DNA of 64,000 nucleotides, from the NCBI GenBank assembly GCA_938015595.1, contig CALLPI010000008.1:310001-374000 (forward strand), in the 5' to 3' direction. The position numbers were made by a program, and so were the translations under genes. This document shows positions 1 through 8,038 of the stretch, one piece after another. The number at the start of each line of letters is the position of its first letter. The stretch's first letter is position 1. Under the pieces are notes generated by a model. It was not told the DNA's origin. It did no database searches and saw nothing but the letters and a program-made list of their open reading frames with translations. This DNA comes from an uncultured Saprospiraceae bacterium (GTDB lineage Bacteria > Bacteroidota > Bacteroidia > Chitinophagales > Saprospiraceae).

Positions 1-541
1 GGACGAAAAACTCATCCTTCAGTTTCTGGACGCCGGCATCAGTGGCGTTATGATGCCTGGTATTCGCACTGCCGAGGACGTCAGACGCCTGGTGGCGGCA
101 GTCAAGTATCCGCCCCTGGGCCAACGCGGGCTGGGGCCTGTACGTGCTGGCGACTATCTCATGGGCAAACTCAACCAATTGCAGTATGTGCAATGGGCTA
201 ATACACAAACTGCAGTAATGCCGCAAATTGAAACCTTGGAATGCCTTCAAAATCTGGACGAAATCTTGCAAGTGGAGGGTGTAGATGGCTTCATCATTGG
301 CCCGCGCGATTTGGCCATGGCTATGGGGTACTACGATGGCCCTGCGCATGACGAAGTGAAGAAAACCATAGCCGACCTCACGGTCAAAGTACGCGCTGCT
401 GGCAAGTGGCTAGGCACTGTCGCTGCCACTGCCGAGCAAGCTAATGAGCTGGTAGCACAGGGCGCAAACATCATCCTCAATTCTACACAGGGGCTGATCC
501 AGAGCGCAGCCAAAACTTTTCTCAAGGCTGTGGGAAGATAA
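1..541 (+). CDS. HpcH/HpaI-type aldolase, 5' end missing
   Basis: Class II pyruvate aldolase of the HpcH/HpaI family, which cleaves 4-hydroxy-2-oxo acids into pyruvate (or oxaloacetate) and an aldehyde using a divalent metal. The frame is open from base 2, so the N-terminus lies outside the window; about 179 residues remain. Visible family marks are GVMMPGI near the start, RGLGPVRAGDY, the metal-binding Glu in PQIET, and the GFIIGPRDLAMAMG segment with its metal-binding Asp. The first in-window ATG (50) is internal to the fold and is not the start. It leads a same-strand run with HapK-like, SDR, DUF1838 and LeuD-like genes, consistent with a carbon catabolic pathway. The exact substrate cannot be told from sequence. 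Confidence 0.85.
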   Translation, partial: DEKLILQFLDAGISGVMMPGIRTAEDVRRLVAAVKYPPLGQRGLGPVRAGDYLMGKLNQLQYVQWANTQTAVMPQIETLECLQNLDEILQVEGVDGFIIGPRDLAMAMGYYDGPAHDEVKKTIADLTVKVRAAGKWLGTVAATAEQANELVAQGANIILNSTQGLIQSAAKTFLKAVGR

Positions 542-576
542 AAAACCTCGTTTCAAGCCAACAAAAACCACTGGAT

Positions 577-888
577 ATGCCAACGCTCATTGTTTTGTTT
601 AATCTAAAATCTGACGCTGACAAAGCCGCCTATGAACACTGGGCGCAAACCACCGATGTGCCTACGGTGAAAGGTCTTCGTTCGGTGAACGACTTCCGTG
701 TGTATCGCATGGGCAACCTGTTGGGCGCCACCGATCCTGCGCCTTACCAGTATTGCGAGCTTATTGAAATCAATGACATGGACGGTCTGTTTGCCGATAT
801 TGGCACAGAAACTATGCAGCGCGTAGCGGCCGAGTTTCAGGCTTTTGCCGATAGACCACTCTTTATTGTGGCAGAACAATTTGCATAA
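577..888 (+). CDS. REDY-like / HapK family small protein
   Basis: A 103-residue protein that resembles the REDY-like HapK family, small ferredoxin-like alpha/beta-barrel proteins named from a prodigiosin cluster. Seen in the sequence: a short first beta strand (PTLIVLFNLK), an acidic helix with YEHWAQ, the motif VKGLRSVNDFRVYR, and a C-terminal helix/strand ending FIVAEQFA. It starts 35 bases after the aldolase stop and ends 12 bases before the SDR gene, so it is probably co-transcribed. Its role in the pathway is unknown; dimeric alpha/beta-barrel proteins often act as isomerases or small monooxygenases, but that is only analogy. Confidence 0.6.
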   Translation: MPTLIVLFNLKSDADKAAYEHWAQTTDVPTVKGLRSVNDFRVYRMGNLLGATDPAPYQYCELIEINDMDGLFADIGTETMQRVAAEFQAFADRPLFIVAEQFA

Positions 889-900
889 AACGCTTGGGCT

Positions 901-1734
901 ATGTACAATTTGCAAGGAAAAACCGCCATCATTACCGGCTCCGGCCGCCGCAAAGGCATAGGCGAAGCCATTGCACTGCGCCTGGCTGCCGAGGGGTGCA
1001 ATGTGGTTATCTCTGACCTGGGCACGCCCAAAGGCCCAGAGTTTAGTATCGAGCACATTGGTGCCACGGACGAAATGGAAGCCATTGCTGCCGATGCACG
1101 CGCTCTGGGCGCCAAAGTCATTGCCGTGCCCTGCGACGTGCGCAGCGAAGCTGAGGTGCAACGCCTCATGGCTGCTGCTGTAGAGGCCTTTGGCAGCATT
1201 GACATACTGGTAAACAATGCCGGTGTGGGCTATATCATGGAGCCCTTTACCGAGTTTAAAGAAAGTAGTTGGGATGCCGTGCTGGCCGTCAATCTAAAAG
1301 GGGCATTTCTTTGCTCCAAGCATGCCGCCATTCAAATGATGGCCCAGGGCACCGCGGGCTGTATCATCAATATTGCCAGCCAGGCAGCCAAGTCGGGCTT
1401 CCCGTATGCGGCGGCTTACACGGCTTCCAAACATGGCCTTGTGGGGCTTACCCGTTCTAATGCCGTAGAGTTGGGGCCATATGGTATTCGCGTCAATGCA
1501 GTGTGCCCCAACCACATCACCACTGGTCTGGGGCACTGGCAAAACCAGTTCTTCAGTGCAAAATTTGGCCTCGACTACGATACCTACCTTCAGGGTATCC
1601 GCGACCGAAACCCCCTGCGCCGCACCGGTATGGTAGAAGATATTGCCAAAGCCGTAGCTTTCTTGGCATCCGATCAGGCGGCGTACATCACTGGCGAAGC
1701 CATGAATGTGAGCGGCGGAGAGGAGTATCATTAA
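901..1734 (+). CDS. Short-chain dehydrogenase/reductase (SDR)
   Basis: NAD(P)-dependent oxidoreductase of the classical SDR family, 277 residues. The Rossmann glycine motif reads TGSGRRKGIGEA near residue 13, the structural NNAG motif is present (VNNAGVG), the catalytic pair is in YTASK with the Ser in INIASQAAKSG upstream, and the C-terminus has the usual ITGEAMNVSGG. Start ATG follows the HapK-like gene by 12 bases. Within this cluster it most likely interconverts a hydroxy acid and keto acid, but substrate choice is not readable from the sequence. Confidence 0.9.
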   Translation: MYNLQGKTAIITGSGRRKGIGEAIALRLAAEGCNVVISDLGTPKGPEFSIEHIGATDEMEAIAADARALGAKVIAVPCDVRSEAEVQRLMAAAVEAFGSIDILVNNAGVGYIMEPFTEFKESSWDAVLAVNLKGAFLCSKHAAIQMMAQGTAGCIINIASQAAKSGFPYAAAYTASKHGLVGLTRSNAVELGPYGIRVNAVCPNHITTGLGHWQNQFFSAKFGLDYDTYLQGIRDRNPLRRTGMVEDIAKAVAFLASDQAAYITGEAMNVSGGEEYH

Positions 1735-1756
1735 AGCAAGGGAAAACAAGACAAGT

Positions 1757-2548
1757 ATGAAAACGGCAATTTACCTCTCTATCTATTGGGCATGCGCATG
1801 GCTTGGCGTGCCGCTCTGGGCACAAAACCTGGCTTTTGACCAAAAAACCTTCGACCTGTGGGTGGATATGCGCATCGGCAACGGCAAGCAGCCAGCTATT
1901 TGGTACTGCTATGGTGAAGTGTATAGCTACCCGGAGGGTAAGCTCATCAGTCGCATGGAAGGCGTGGATCTGGGGCAGTTTGAACGCCCGGCTAAAGATA
2001 GCGTGGTGCAATTCAACCGCAAGATATTCCTCTATACCGACGCCGCCTCCAACCAAGTACTGGAGACCTACGATGGCAAGCCGGTAGAGCACATCAAATA
2101 TCCTTACCAGGTCATTACTTATGTGCTTAAAGGCAATCGCCTGGCTTCTTACGTAGAGCAAGGCCGCGAACCGCGCATCACGCGCCTGGGACCAGGCTAC
2201 AATACACACGTGCGAAAAGCAGGCAACAACTGGGTGTTTTCTTCGCCGGTGTTTCTCAACCTGAATACGCCCAGCGGCGCCTATCAAGCCTACGAAAATT
2301 ACGACTTCTTCGTCAATACTCGCCAAAGGAAAATCTCCGACCGCTACCAGCTTACCTGGGTGCGCTACGGCGACTTGCCGCCCTGGGCAGGCCCGGGCAA
2401 ATCTGTCATTCAACTGGTGTGTTACCGCGTAAATACCTTTGAAGAATTGCCTGATGTGCTCAAAAACTACATTGTCCAGCATGCTCCACTCTGGCTACAA
2501 CCGCCCAAAGGTTGGCAAGAGGTGAGAGCGCTGCAAAAAGGTGGATAG
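1757..2548 (+). CDS. DUF1838-like exported protein
   Basis: A 263-residue protein with a clear Sec signal peptide (hydrophobic run to LWAQ, about residue 22). The mature part resembles DUF1838 proteins: an early WYCYGEVYSYPEGKL block, an EGVDLGQF segment, and a late WVRYGDLPPWAGPGKS block followed by ELPDVLKNYI. DUF1838 has no established biochemical role. The gene begins 22 bases after the SDR stop and so likely belongs to the same operon, which suggests a periplasmic step or binding function in the pathway. The family call rests on motif resemblance and could be wrong. Confidence 0.55.
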   Translation: MKTAIYLSIYWACAWLGVPLWAQNLAFDQKTFDLWVDMRIGNGKQPAIWYCYGEVYSYPEGKLISRMEGVDLGQFERPAKDSVVQFNRKIFLYTDAASNQVLETYDGKPVEHIKYPYQVITYVLKGNRLASYVEQGREPRITRLGPGYNTHVRKAGNNWVFSSPVFLNLNTPSGAYQAYENYDFFVNTRQRKISDRYQLTWVRYGDLPPWAGPGKSVIQLVCYRVNTFEELPDVLKNYIVQHAPLWLQPPKGWQEVRALQKGG

Positions 2549-2651
2549 GGAGGGTGCGCAAGGAATGGAAAATGGGGGCCATGAAATGTAAAGACAGAGG
2601 GCATGTCCTGTTGTATCCTGTACTAAAAAAAAACAGCTTTACCAAATAGCC

Positions 2652-3152
2652 ATGCAAATACAAGCTACTGTGCACGCCTACGGCGACAATATTGACACCG
2701 ACCGCATCATACCCGGCAAGTACACCAAAACACTGGATATGGAATCCCTTGCTGCCCACGTGATGGAGGATTTAGACCCGGAGTTTCGCAACCGCTTTCG
2801 TGCAGGCGATATTGTGGCAGCCGGCGACAACTTTGGCTGTGGCTCCTCGCGCGAGCAGGCACCAGTAGCACTCAAGATGGCTGGGGTATCGGTAGTCATT
2901 GCCAGGTACTTCGCCCGTATTTTTTTTCGCAATGCCATCAACATTGGCTTGCCCTTGCTGGAAGTACCTGATCACGACATCGAAACTGGCGACGTACTTT
3001 CGGTAAATCTCTCCGAAGGCAGTATTGTGAATCTGACTAAGCAGAAATCCTATCGCGCTGTACCCCTGCCCCAGGTCATGATTGATATCCTGCGCGAAGG
3101 CGGGCTTGTATCCTACTTGCGCAAGCATGGCACATATCACATGCAAAACTGA
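2652..3152 (+). CDS. leuD: LeuD-type hydro-lyase small subunit
   Basis: Swivel-domain small subunit of the aconitase superfamily (3-isopropylmalate dehydratase type), 166 residues. The start DNIDTDRIIPGKY and the loop GDNFGCGSSREQAP are diagnostic for the substrate-binding small subunit. The length matches the short archaeal-type/HacB/DmdB group and not the ~200-residue enterobacterial LeuD. No large subunit (LeuC, the iron-sulfur half) is in the window; it may lie upstream of base 1. Beside an aldolase and a CoA-transferase it may serve a catabolic hydratase such as a dimethylmaleate hydratase-like enzyme, not leucine synthesis; that is inference. Confidence 0.85.
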   Translation: MQIQATVHAYGDNIDTDRIIPGKYTKTLDMESLAAHVMEDLDPEFRNRFRAGDIVAAGDNFGCGSSREQAPVALKMAGVSVVIARYFARIFFRNAINIGLPLLEVPDHDIETGDVLSVNLSEGSIVNLTKQKSYRAVPLPQVMIDILREGGLVSYLRKHGTYHMQN

Positions 3153-3188
3153 TAACTTCCAGGCGTTCACTCAAAAAATATAAAATTC

Positions 3189-4040
3189 ATGAGAGCTACA
3201 ACGTTTTTAGTTCTATGCTGGAGTTTGAACCAGGCTGTTTTGGCTCAGACATCCTCTAATACCGAGCTGAACGGCGCCCGGATACATTACGAAGTAGCTG
3301 GTCAGGGGCAGCCGGTGGTATTCATTCACGGCTTTTCGCTGGATAGCCGCATGTGGGACGCCCAGTGGAATGCTTTGGCTAAGCGCTTCAAGGTCATCCG
3401 TTATGACATACGAGGCTTTGGCCAGTCGGCGCGCGTACAGGCGCCCCATGCGCCAGCAGATGACCTCAAGGCACTGCTCGACCACCTCAAGATAGACAAG
3501 GCGCACCTGGTGGGGCTCTCTATGGGGGCCAATATCGCGCTCAACTTTGCCGCAAGGCATCCTGAGCGGGTGCTCAGGGTAGTAGCCGCTGATCCGAATC
3601 TCGATGGGTTTATGGACTATACGCCAGAACTGTTTGCTGCCTTTGGGCAGGTGTTTGGCCTCAGCGCCCAGCACGGATGGGGTAAGGAAGCCCAGGAGGC
3701 TTGGCTGAATACTCCGCTGCTAAAACTCTACACTGCTGATACGTCAATGGTAGCCATACTGCAACGTATGATCAGCGAGTACAATGGTGACCAGTTTCTC
3801 AATCCTGGCCTTGCGCCTGACTATGGCAAGCCCTCCACAGTGGAGTTGCTGTCGGTTATCAAAGCCCCGGTGTTGGTGCTCGTAGGTGAAAAAGATGAAG
3901 AGAGCATTCAGCGAATAGCCAATCTGGTGGCACAAAAAGTGCCGCAAGCACAAAAACAAATGCTCAAAGGCGCCGGCCACCTCTCTAACATGGACCATCC
4001 CAAGGCTTTTAACAAAGCTATAATGCGTTTTCTAAAGTAA
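3189..4040 (+). CDS. Secreted alpha/beta hydrolase
   Basis: Alpha/beta-hydrolase fold protein of 283 residues. An N-terminal signal peptide (hydrophobic run ending VLAQ) predicts export. The oxyanion-hole HGFSLDSRMWD, nucleophile elbow GLSMGAN (catalytic Ser) and the late GAGHLSNMDHP (catalytic His) are all present, with a candidate acid in LVGEKDEE. Start ATG is 36 bases after leuD, and the stop is two bases before the CoA-transferase start, so the genes are probably in one transcript. Likely a carboxylesterase or lactonase acting in the periplasm; substrate unknown. Confidence 0.88.
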   Translation: MRATTFLVLCWSLNQAVLAQTSSNTELNGARIHYEVAGQGQPVVFIHGFSLDSRMWDAQWNALAKRFKVIRYDIRGFGQSARVQAPHAPADDLKALLDHLKIDKAHLVGLSMGANIALNFAARHPERVLRVVAADPNLDGFMDYTPELFAAFGQVFGLSAQHGWGKEAQEAWLNTPLLKLYTADTSMVAILQRMISEYNGDQFLNPGLAPDYGKPSTVELLSVIKAPVLVLVGEKDEESIQRIANLVAQKVPQAQKQMLKGAGHLSNMDHPKAFNKAIMRFLK

Positions 4041-4042
4041 CA

Positions 4043-5227
4043 ATGGCAGAGATTATGCTTCCACTCAATGGGTTGCGTGTACTGGAGTTTACCCATGCCG
4101 TTATGGGGCCTACTACGGGGCTGCTATTGGCTGACATGGGAGCCGAGGTCATTCACGTAGAACCACCAAAGGGCGACAGCACCCGCTGGCTCAAAGGTTT
4201 TGGCGCGGGATACTTCACCTTCTACAGCCGCAACAAGAAGAGCTTGGCTGTTGACCTCAAGTCGTCGCAGGGTATACAAATTATTCATACACTTGTGTCG
4301 CAAGCAGATATTGTAGTAGAAAACTTTGGCCCAGGCACTATGGATCGGCTTGGCCTCGGGTATGCGGCGCTGAGCCAACTTAACGAGAGCCTCATCTACT
4401 GCTCGCTCAAGGGCTTTTTGCCAGGGCCATATGAGCACCGCCACGCCATGGATGAGGTAGTGCAAATGATGGGCGGTCTGGCTTACATGACTGGCAGACC
4501 AGGCGACCCCCTGCGCGCTGGTACTTCGGTCATTGACATTACCGGCGGCATGTTTGGTTTCATTGGCATACTGTTGGCCTTGCACGAACGCCACCTCACC
4601 GGCAAAGGCAAGCTGGTGCGCAGTGCCCTGTTTGAAACCACCGCCTTTCTCATGGGGCAGCACATGGCCTACGGCGCTATTACCCAAACACCTGTGCCGC
4701 CCATGCCTGCTCGTGTGAGCGCCTGGAGCATTTATCGCATTTTTGACACCCGCGATGGTGGCCAGGTCTTCGTAGGGGTCATTTCTGAGAAGCACTGGGA
4801 GCGCTTTTGCAAGGCTTTTGGCAAACAGGAATGGCTCGAGAACCCTGAGTTGGCCGACAACAATCGTCGTATAGCTGCCGCTTCGTGGTTTTTACCACAA
4901 GTAGAGGCGCTATTGCGCACTTTTGACAAAGCCGATATCATGCAGCGCTGCGAGGAAGCCGGCATTCCTTTTGCACTCATAGCCCGGCCGGAAGACCTGT
5001 TCGACGACCCACAACTCAACCAAAATGACAGTCTGCTACCAGTGCAATTGCCTGATGGTCGCATCTGCAAGCTGCCCAACTTTCCGCTAGACTATGGCGG
5101 CCAACGTGCTACGCTCAGGGCTTCACCGCCGGCCATTGGCGCTCATACGCAGGAGGTATTGCTGGCGGCAGGTTTTACAGCAGAGCAAATTGACGCATGG
5201 AAGAGCGAGGGCATTATAGCCATGTAG
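4043..5227 (+). CDS. CaiB/BaiF class III CoA-transferase
   Basis: Family III CoA-transferase, 394 residues, which moves CoA between carboxylic acids through an aspartyl-CoA intermediate. The N-terminal LRVLEFTHAVMGPTTG and LLADMGAEVIHVE blocks and the DITGGMFGFIGILLAL segment are typical. The catalytic Asp is the one in HAMDEVVQ (about residue 137). A second ATG at 4055 is possible. The family activates dicarboxylic or hydroxy acids (for example succinate, itaconate, carnitine), which fits a cluster that also has a hydratase subunit and a pyruvate aldolase. It is the last plus-strand gene before the reverse CpeT-like gene. Confidence 0.92.
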   Translation: MAEIMLPLNGLRVLEFTHAVMGPTTGLLLADMGAEVIHVEPPKGDSTRWLKGFGAGYFTFYSRNKKSLAVDLKSSQGIQIIHTLVSQADIVVENFGPGTMDRLGLGYAALSQLNESLIYCSLKGFLPGPYEHRHAMDEVVQMMGGLAYMTGRPGDPLRAGTSVIDITGGMFGFIGILLALHERHLTGKGKLVRSALFETTAFLMGQHMAYGAITQTPVPPMPARVSAWSIYRIFDTRDGGQVFVGVISEKHWERFCKAFGKQEWLENPELADNNRRIAAASWFLPQVEALLRTFDKADIMQRCEEAGIPFALIARPEDLFDDPQLNQNDSLLPVQLPDGRICKLPNFPLDYGGQRATLRASPPAIGAHTQEVLLAAGFTAEQIDAWKSEGIIAM

Positions 5228-5235
5228 CCGCATGC

Positions 5236-6210
5236 TCACTCGCGCGTGAAGCCGGCCTCCATGTCGCGCCAGTTGAAGCCTATGCGGTTCGAACCAGGCA
5301 TCGCCCAGGTATATCCAACGGATTTACTTTGGCCGGCTTCATATATGGCTAATTTCAACACTTCCACAGTTGGGCTGTACGACACTACGGAAAGTTCTAT
5401 TTCATAAGGGAGTACTTGGCCATTTGCATCGTGGATGGCAGTGCGTTGGCCGCCGTCGTGCAGGCGTAGGCCGCGCACAAGGGTGTGTTTTTCGGCGCCA
5501 GGGAGCTTAATAGCTGCCCACCCTGTGTAGTAGTACACGCGCCGGAGCTTGTGGGGGATGTGCTCCTTGTGACCAAACACGTAGTTGCCTTGCTCGTCTT
5601 CGGCCTGGTCGTTTATCCAGATAGCGTCAGGGTAAAGCCGCAAGTTATCGCTGATGTAGATGCGCTTATTGCTGCGCTGTGAGAAGAAGTGGCAGGCGCG
5701 CTCTTTCATGTAGCCGTCGAAGTATTCGGGGGTATTTCGCTTCCAGAAGACCTCACAACCGGGCGTAGCCCGCAGTTCGTTCATAGTCAAGTTTTTAAGT
5801 GGTGTGGGGTCTTGGTCGGCCTGGGCGTATTTTTTCTCTAGCTCAGGGCTGGCAAAGGCGTAGATATCTAAGCGAATGGCTTTTTCCTGTTCATCATAAG
5901 AGAAAGCATACATGCGCTGGCGATAGACCTTGTTTTTGTCGCCGTCGAGGTATTGCTTCACAAAGAAAGCGTGTTGGCTCAGCGCCGGGGCTTCTACCTT
6001 TTTGAAAATGGAGTGGATGTGGTTGTGGCGCAGATCGACAGGCACAGAATCAAGCTTTTCGCGGTGCACCTGCTGGAAGTTGTCAAACTCTCCTTCAAAC
6101 CACTGCATCATCAGTTCCAGTTCAGCAGCAGCGTTAGTCGTTTGGGCTTGCAATGCGGACAGGCAAAACAAGCTGAGGGGAAGCCATGCAAGAGCCAAAA
6201 AAACTTTCAT
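5236..6210 (-). CDS. Exported CpcT/CpeT-like protein
   Basis: Resembles the CpcT/CpeT chromophore-lyase fold, named for attaching bilins to phycobiliproteins in cyanobacteria. ATG at 6210 gives 324 residues with a signal peptide ending ALQAQ; an upstream TTG at 6240 is in frame but adds only a charged prefix. Family-like features: MMQWFEGEFDNFQQ, VYRQRMYAFSYDEQ, and the Cys region ELRATPGCEVFWKR. No phycobiliproteins exist here, so the Bacteroidota version must have another role, perhaps binding a tetrapyrrole or other ligand. It is divergent from the MFS gene across an intergenic region carrying a large palindrome. Confidence 0.65.
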   Translation of the reverse strand: MKVFLALAWLPLSLFCLSALQAQTTNAAAELELMMQWFEGEFDNFQQVHREKLDSVPVDLRHNHIHSIFKKVEAPALSQHAFFVKQYLDGDKNKVYRQRMYAFSYDEQEKAIRLDIYAFASPELEKKYAQADQDPTPLKNLTMNELRATPGCEVFWKRNTPEYFDGYMKERACHFFSQRSNKRIYISDNLRLYPDAIWINDQAEDEQGNYVFGHKEHIPHKLRRVYYYTGWAAIKLPGAEKHTLVRGLRLHDGGQRTAIHDANGQVLPYEIELSVVSYSPTVEVLKLAIYEAGQSKSVGYTWAMPGSNRIGFNWRDMEAGFTRE

Positions 6211-6248
6211 AGGCAAATATTTTGATGCAAATTTCTGCAATTTCGGCT

Positions 6249-6275
6249 AAAAAAGTTAACCTCGTTAACTTTTTT
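6249..6275. promoter_or_regulatory. Perfect 12-3-12 palindrome, likely MarR operator
   Basis: AAAAAAGTTAAC, spacer CTC, then the exact reverse complement. The core is two GTTAAC half-sites three bases apart, the size and A/T-flanked shape expected of MarR dimer operators. It sits between the divergent CpeT-like and MFS genes, 46 bases before the MFS start; the same operon encodes a MarR protein. A bidirectional terminator is unlikely because both flanking genes read away from it. Confidence 0.7.
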
Positions 6276-6321
6276 CCTAACTTTCCGACCCTTTATTATC
6301 AAAACACCCAAATGAAGGGTT

Positions 6322-7551
6322 ATGAGCAAAAAGAATTTCTACGGATGGTTTGTACTGGCTGGCCTGTTTGTGATGTACGTCATTACTAATGGCGTCATTC
6401 TGAATACGCTGCCGATTTTTTACCCGGAGTTGGTCAAGGCCTTTGGCTGGGACCAAGCCGTGGTGACACAACCGGCACAGCTATTATTTCTGGCAGTGGC
6501 GTTATTTTCGCCGGTAGCAGGTATCTTTTTAGATCGCTACAGCGCCCGGCTGCTCATGCTAGTGGGTAGCGTGCTGTTATTGGCGGCCTTTGTGTGGTAC
6601 TCGCGCATGAACTCGCTACGGGAAATGCAGTTGATATACATTTTGTTTGCGCTGGGTATTACGCTGGCAGGCATTATTCCGTCCATGCATATTGTGACGC
6701 GTTGGTTTATTCGCAATCGAGGTCTGGCGGTCGGCATCCTGCTGATTGGCTCCAGCCTGGGTGGCGCTATCTTCAACCAGGTGGCAGGCAGTTCTATCGA
6801 GGCTTTTGGCTGGCGTACGGCGCTGCTTATCCTGGGTGCGATAGCCGTAGCGCTAGTTGTGCTGCCTCTTATCTTTGTAGTGCGCAACAAGCCTGAAGAC
6901 GTAGGGCTGGCACCGGATACCATGATGCCGGCTTCGGAAGTTGCCCAACCGGTTGTAGCCAATTCGCCTACATTAGCGCAGGCTGCCAGTACGCCGACCT
7001 TTTATTTGCTGCTGCTTATCACGGGTGCCATGTGGTTTTGCATCGTGGGTGTAATACAGCATCAGGCGCTGTATTTCAAAGACTTGCAAACCATGGTAGC
7101 AGCCAAAAACGTGCTGAGCTTGTTTTTCTTGAGCAGCATTGCAGGCAAGGTGTTTTTTGGCTGGCTGAGCGACCGATTCCCCAAAAAAAATATCATGCTA
7201 GCCGCCGTGCTCAATCTGGCGCTGGGCGCCCTGCTGCTGGCGCTTTCGGCCAGGCAACCCAATGTGCTGTTGTGGCTTTACGCGCTGGTGTTTGGCATTG
7301 GGTTTAGCGGCACATTTACTATGATTCAGTTGTTGGTGGCGGAGTTTTACGCAGGCAGTTCTTATGGCAAAATTCTTGGCATCGTCACCATGATAGACAC
7401 CCTGGCCGGGGTGCTGGGTATTATGGCGCTAGGTAAGATGCGCATCGCGAGCGGCTCGTATCAGCCGGCGTTCCAGCTGCTGGTAGTCATCTGCCTGATA
7501 TCGGCGCTTTGTGTACTTTTGTTGCACAAACCTCGAATGGCTCATGATTAA
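6322..7551 (+). CDS. MFS transporter (OFA/monocarboxylate-like)
   Basis: Major facilitator of 409 residues with about 12 membrane segments. The opening KKNFYGWFVLAG, GIFLDRYSAR loop after TM2, and RWFIRNRGLAVGI segment match the oxalate:formate-antiporter / monocarboxylate-carrier branch. It opens the operon controlled by the adjacent MarR protein and is followed by nitrilase-fold and aldehyde dehydrogenase genes, so it probably imports the small organic acid or nitrogenous substrate degraded here. Its stop overlaps the start of the MarR gene by eight bases. Confidence 0.88.
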   Translation: MSKKNFYGWFVLAGLFVMYVITNGVILNTLPIFYPELVKAFGWDQAVVTQPAQLLFLAVALFSPVAGIFLDRYSARLLMLVGSVLLLAAFVWYSRMNSLREMQLIYILFALGITLAGIIPSMHIVTRWFIRNRGLAVGILLIGSSLGGAIFNQVAGSSIEAFGWRTALLILGAIAVALVVLPLIFVVRNKPEDVGLAPDTMMPASEVAQPVVANSPTLAQAASTPTFYLLLLITGAMWFCIVGVIQHQALYFKDLQTMVAAKNVLSLFFLSSIAGKVFFGWLSDRFPKKNIMLAAVLNLALGALLLALSARQPNVLLWLYALVFGIGFSGTFTMIQLLVAEFYAGSSYGKILGIVTMIDTLAGVLGIMALGKMRIASGSYQPAFQLLVVICLISALCVLLLHKPRMAHD

Positions 7552-8038
7552 AAAACGCATCGAGGAATCGCTCATCCTGCGCCTGATCCTTCTGGGCGAA
7601 CTGCTGAAACGACGCCGCGATATCATCAGTAAAGATCTTGGTATCTCTACTCAGCAGTGGCTCATCTTGCTGCACTTGGCGCACGACCCCAACATACCCT
7701 ACTTTGAGAAAGAGCAGCACAAAAAGCCCATGTTGGCTTCAGAAATTGCCGAATCACTACACGTATCGCGCCCCAACATCACCAACATCCTCAACAGCCT
7801 AATTGAAAAAGGGCTGCTGGCTCAGGCCGATGACTCTGATGACAAACGCCGCCGCCGCCTCACCCTCTCCGATAAAGGCCGCGAACTCCTGGCCAGCCTC
7901 CAGCCCCACCGCGAGCGCGTCAATGCCGAACTCTTTGAGGATTTCTCCTTTGGGCAAAAGCAGCAACTGCTCAATATGATTGACCAATTGACCCACATAC
8001 TCGAACAACAACTAAATAAAGGCCATGACACGGTATAA
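7544..8038 (+). CDS. MarR family transcriptional regulator
   Basis: Winged-helix regulator of 164 residues from ATG 7544, which overlaps the end of the MFS gene; a GTG at 7511 is in frame but lies inside the MFS gene. The recognition helix LASEIAESLHVSRPNITNILNSLI and wing DDKRRRRLTLSDKG are classical MarR. Translational overlap with both neighbours (8 bases upstream, 14 downstream) shows tight operon structure. The palindrome at 6249-6275 is the obvious candidate binding site; the ligand is probably a pathway substrate or intermediate. Confidence 0.92.
   Translation: MIKKRIEESLILRLILLGELLKRRRDIISKDLGISTQQWLILLHLAHDPNIPYFEKEQHKKPMLASEIAESLHVSRPNITNILNSLIEKGLLAQADDSDDKRRRRLTLSDKGRELLASLQPHRERVNAELFEDFSFGQKQQLLNMIDQLTHILEQQLNKGHDTV

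Noticed and set aside
1688-2482. 264-residue minus-strand frame
   Set aside because: Antisense to the DUF1838-like gene, which has a signal peptide and fits the operon spacing; the antisense frame has neither.
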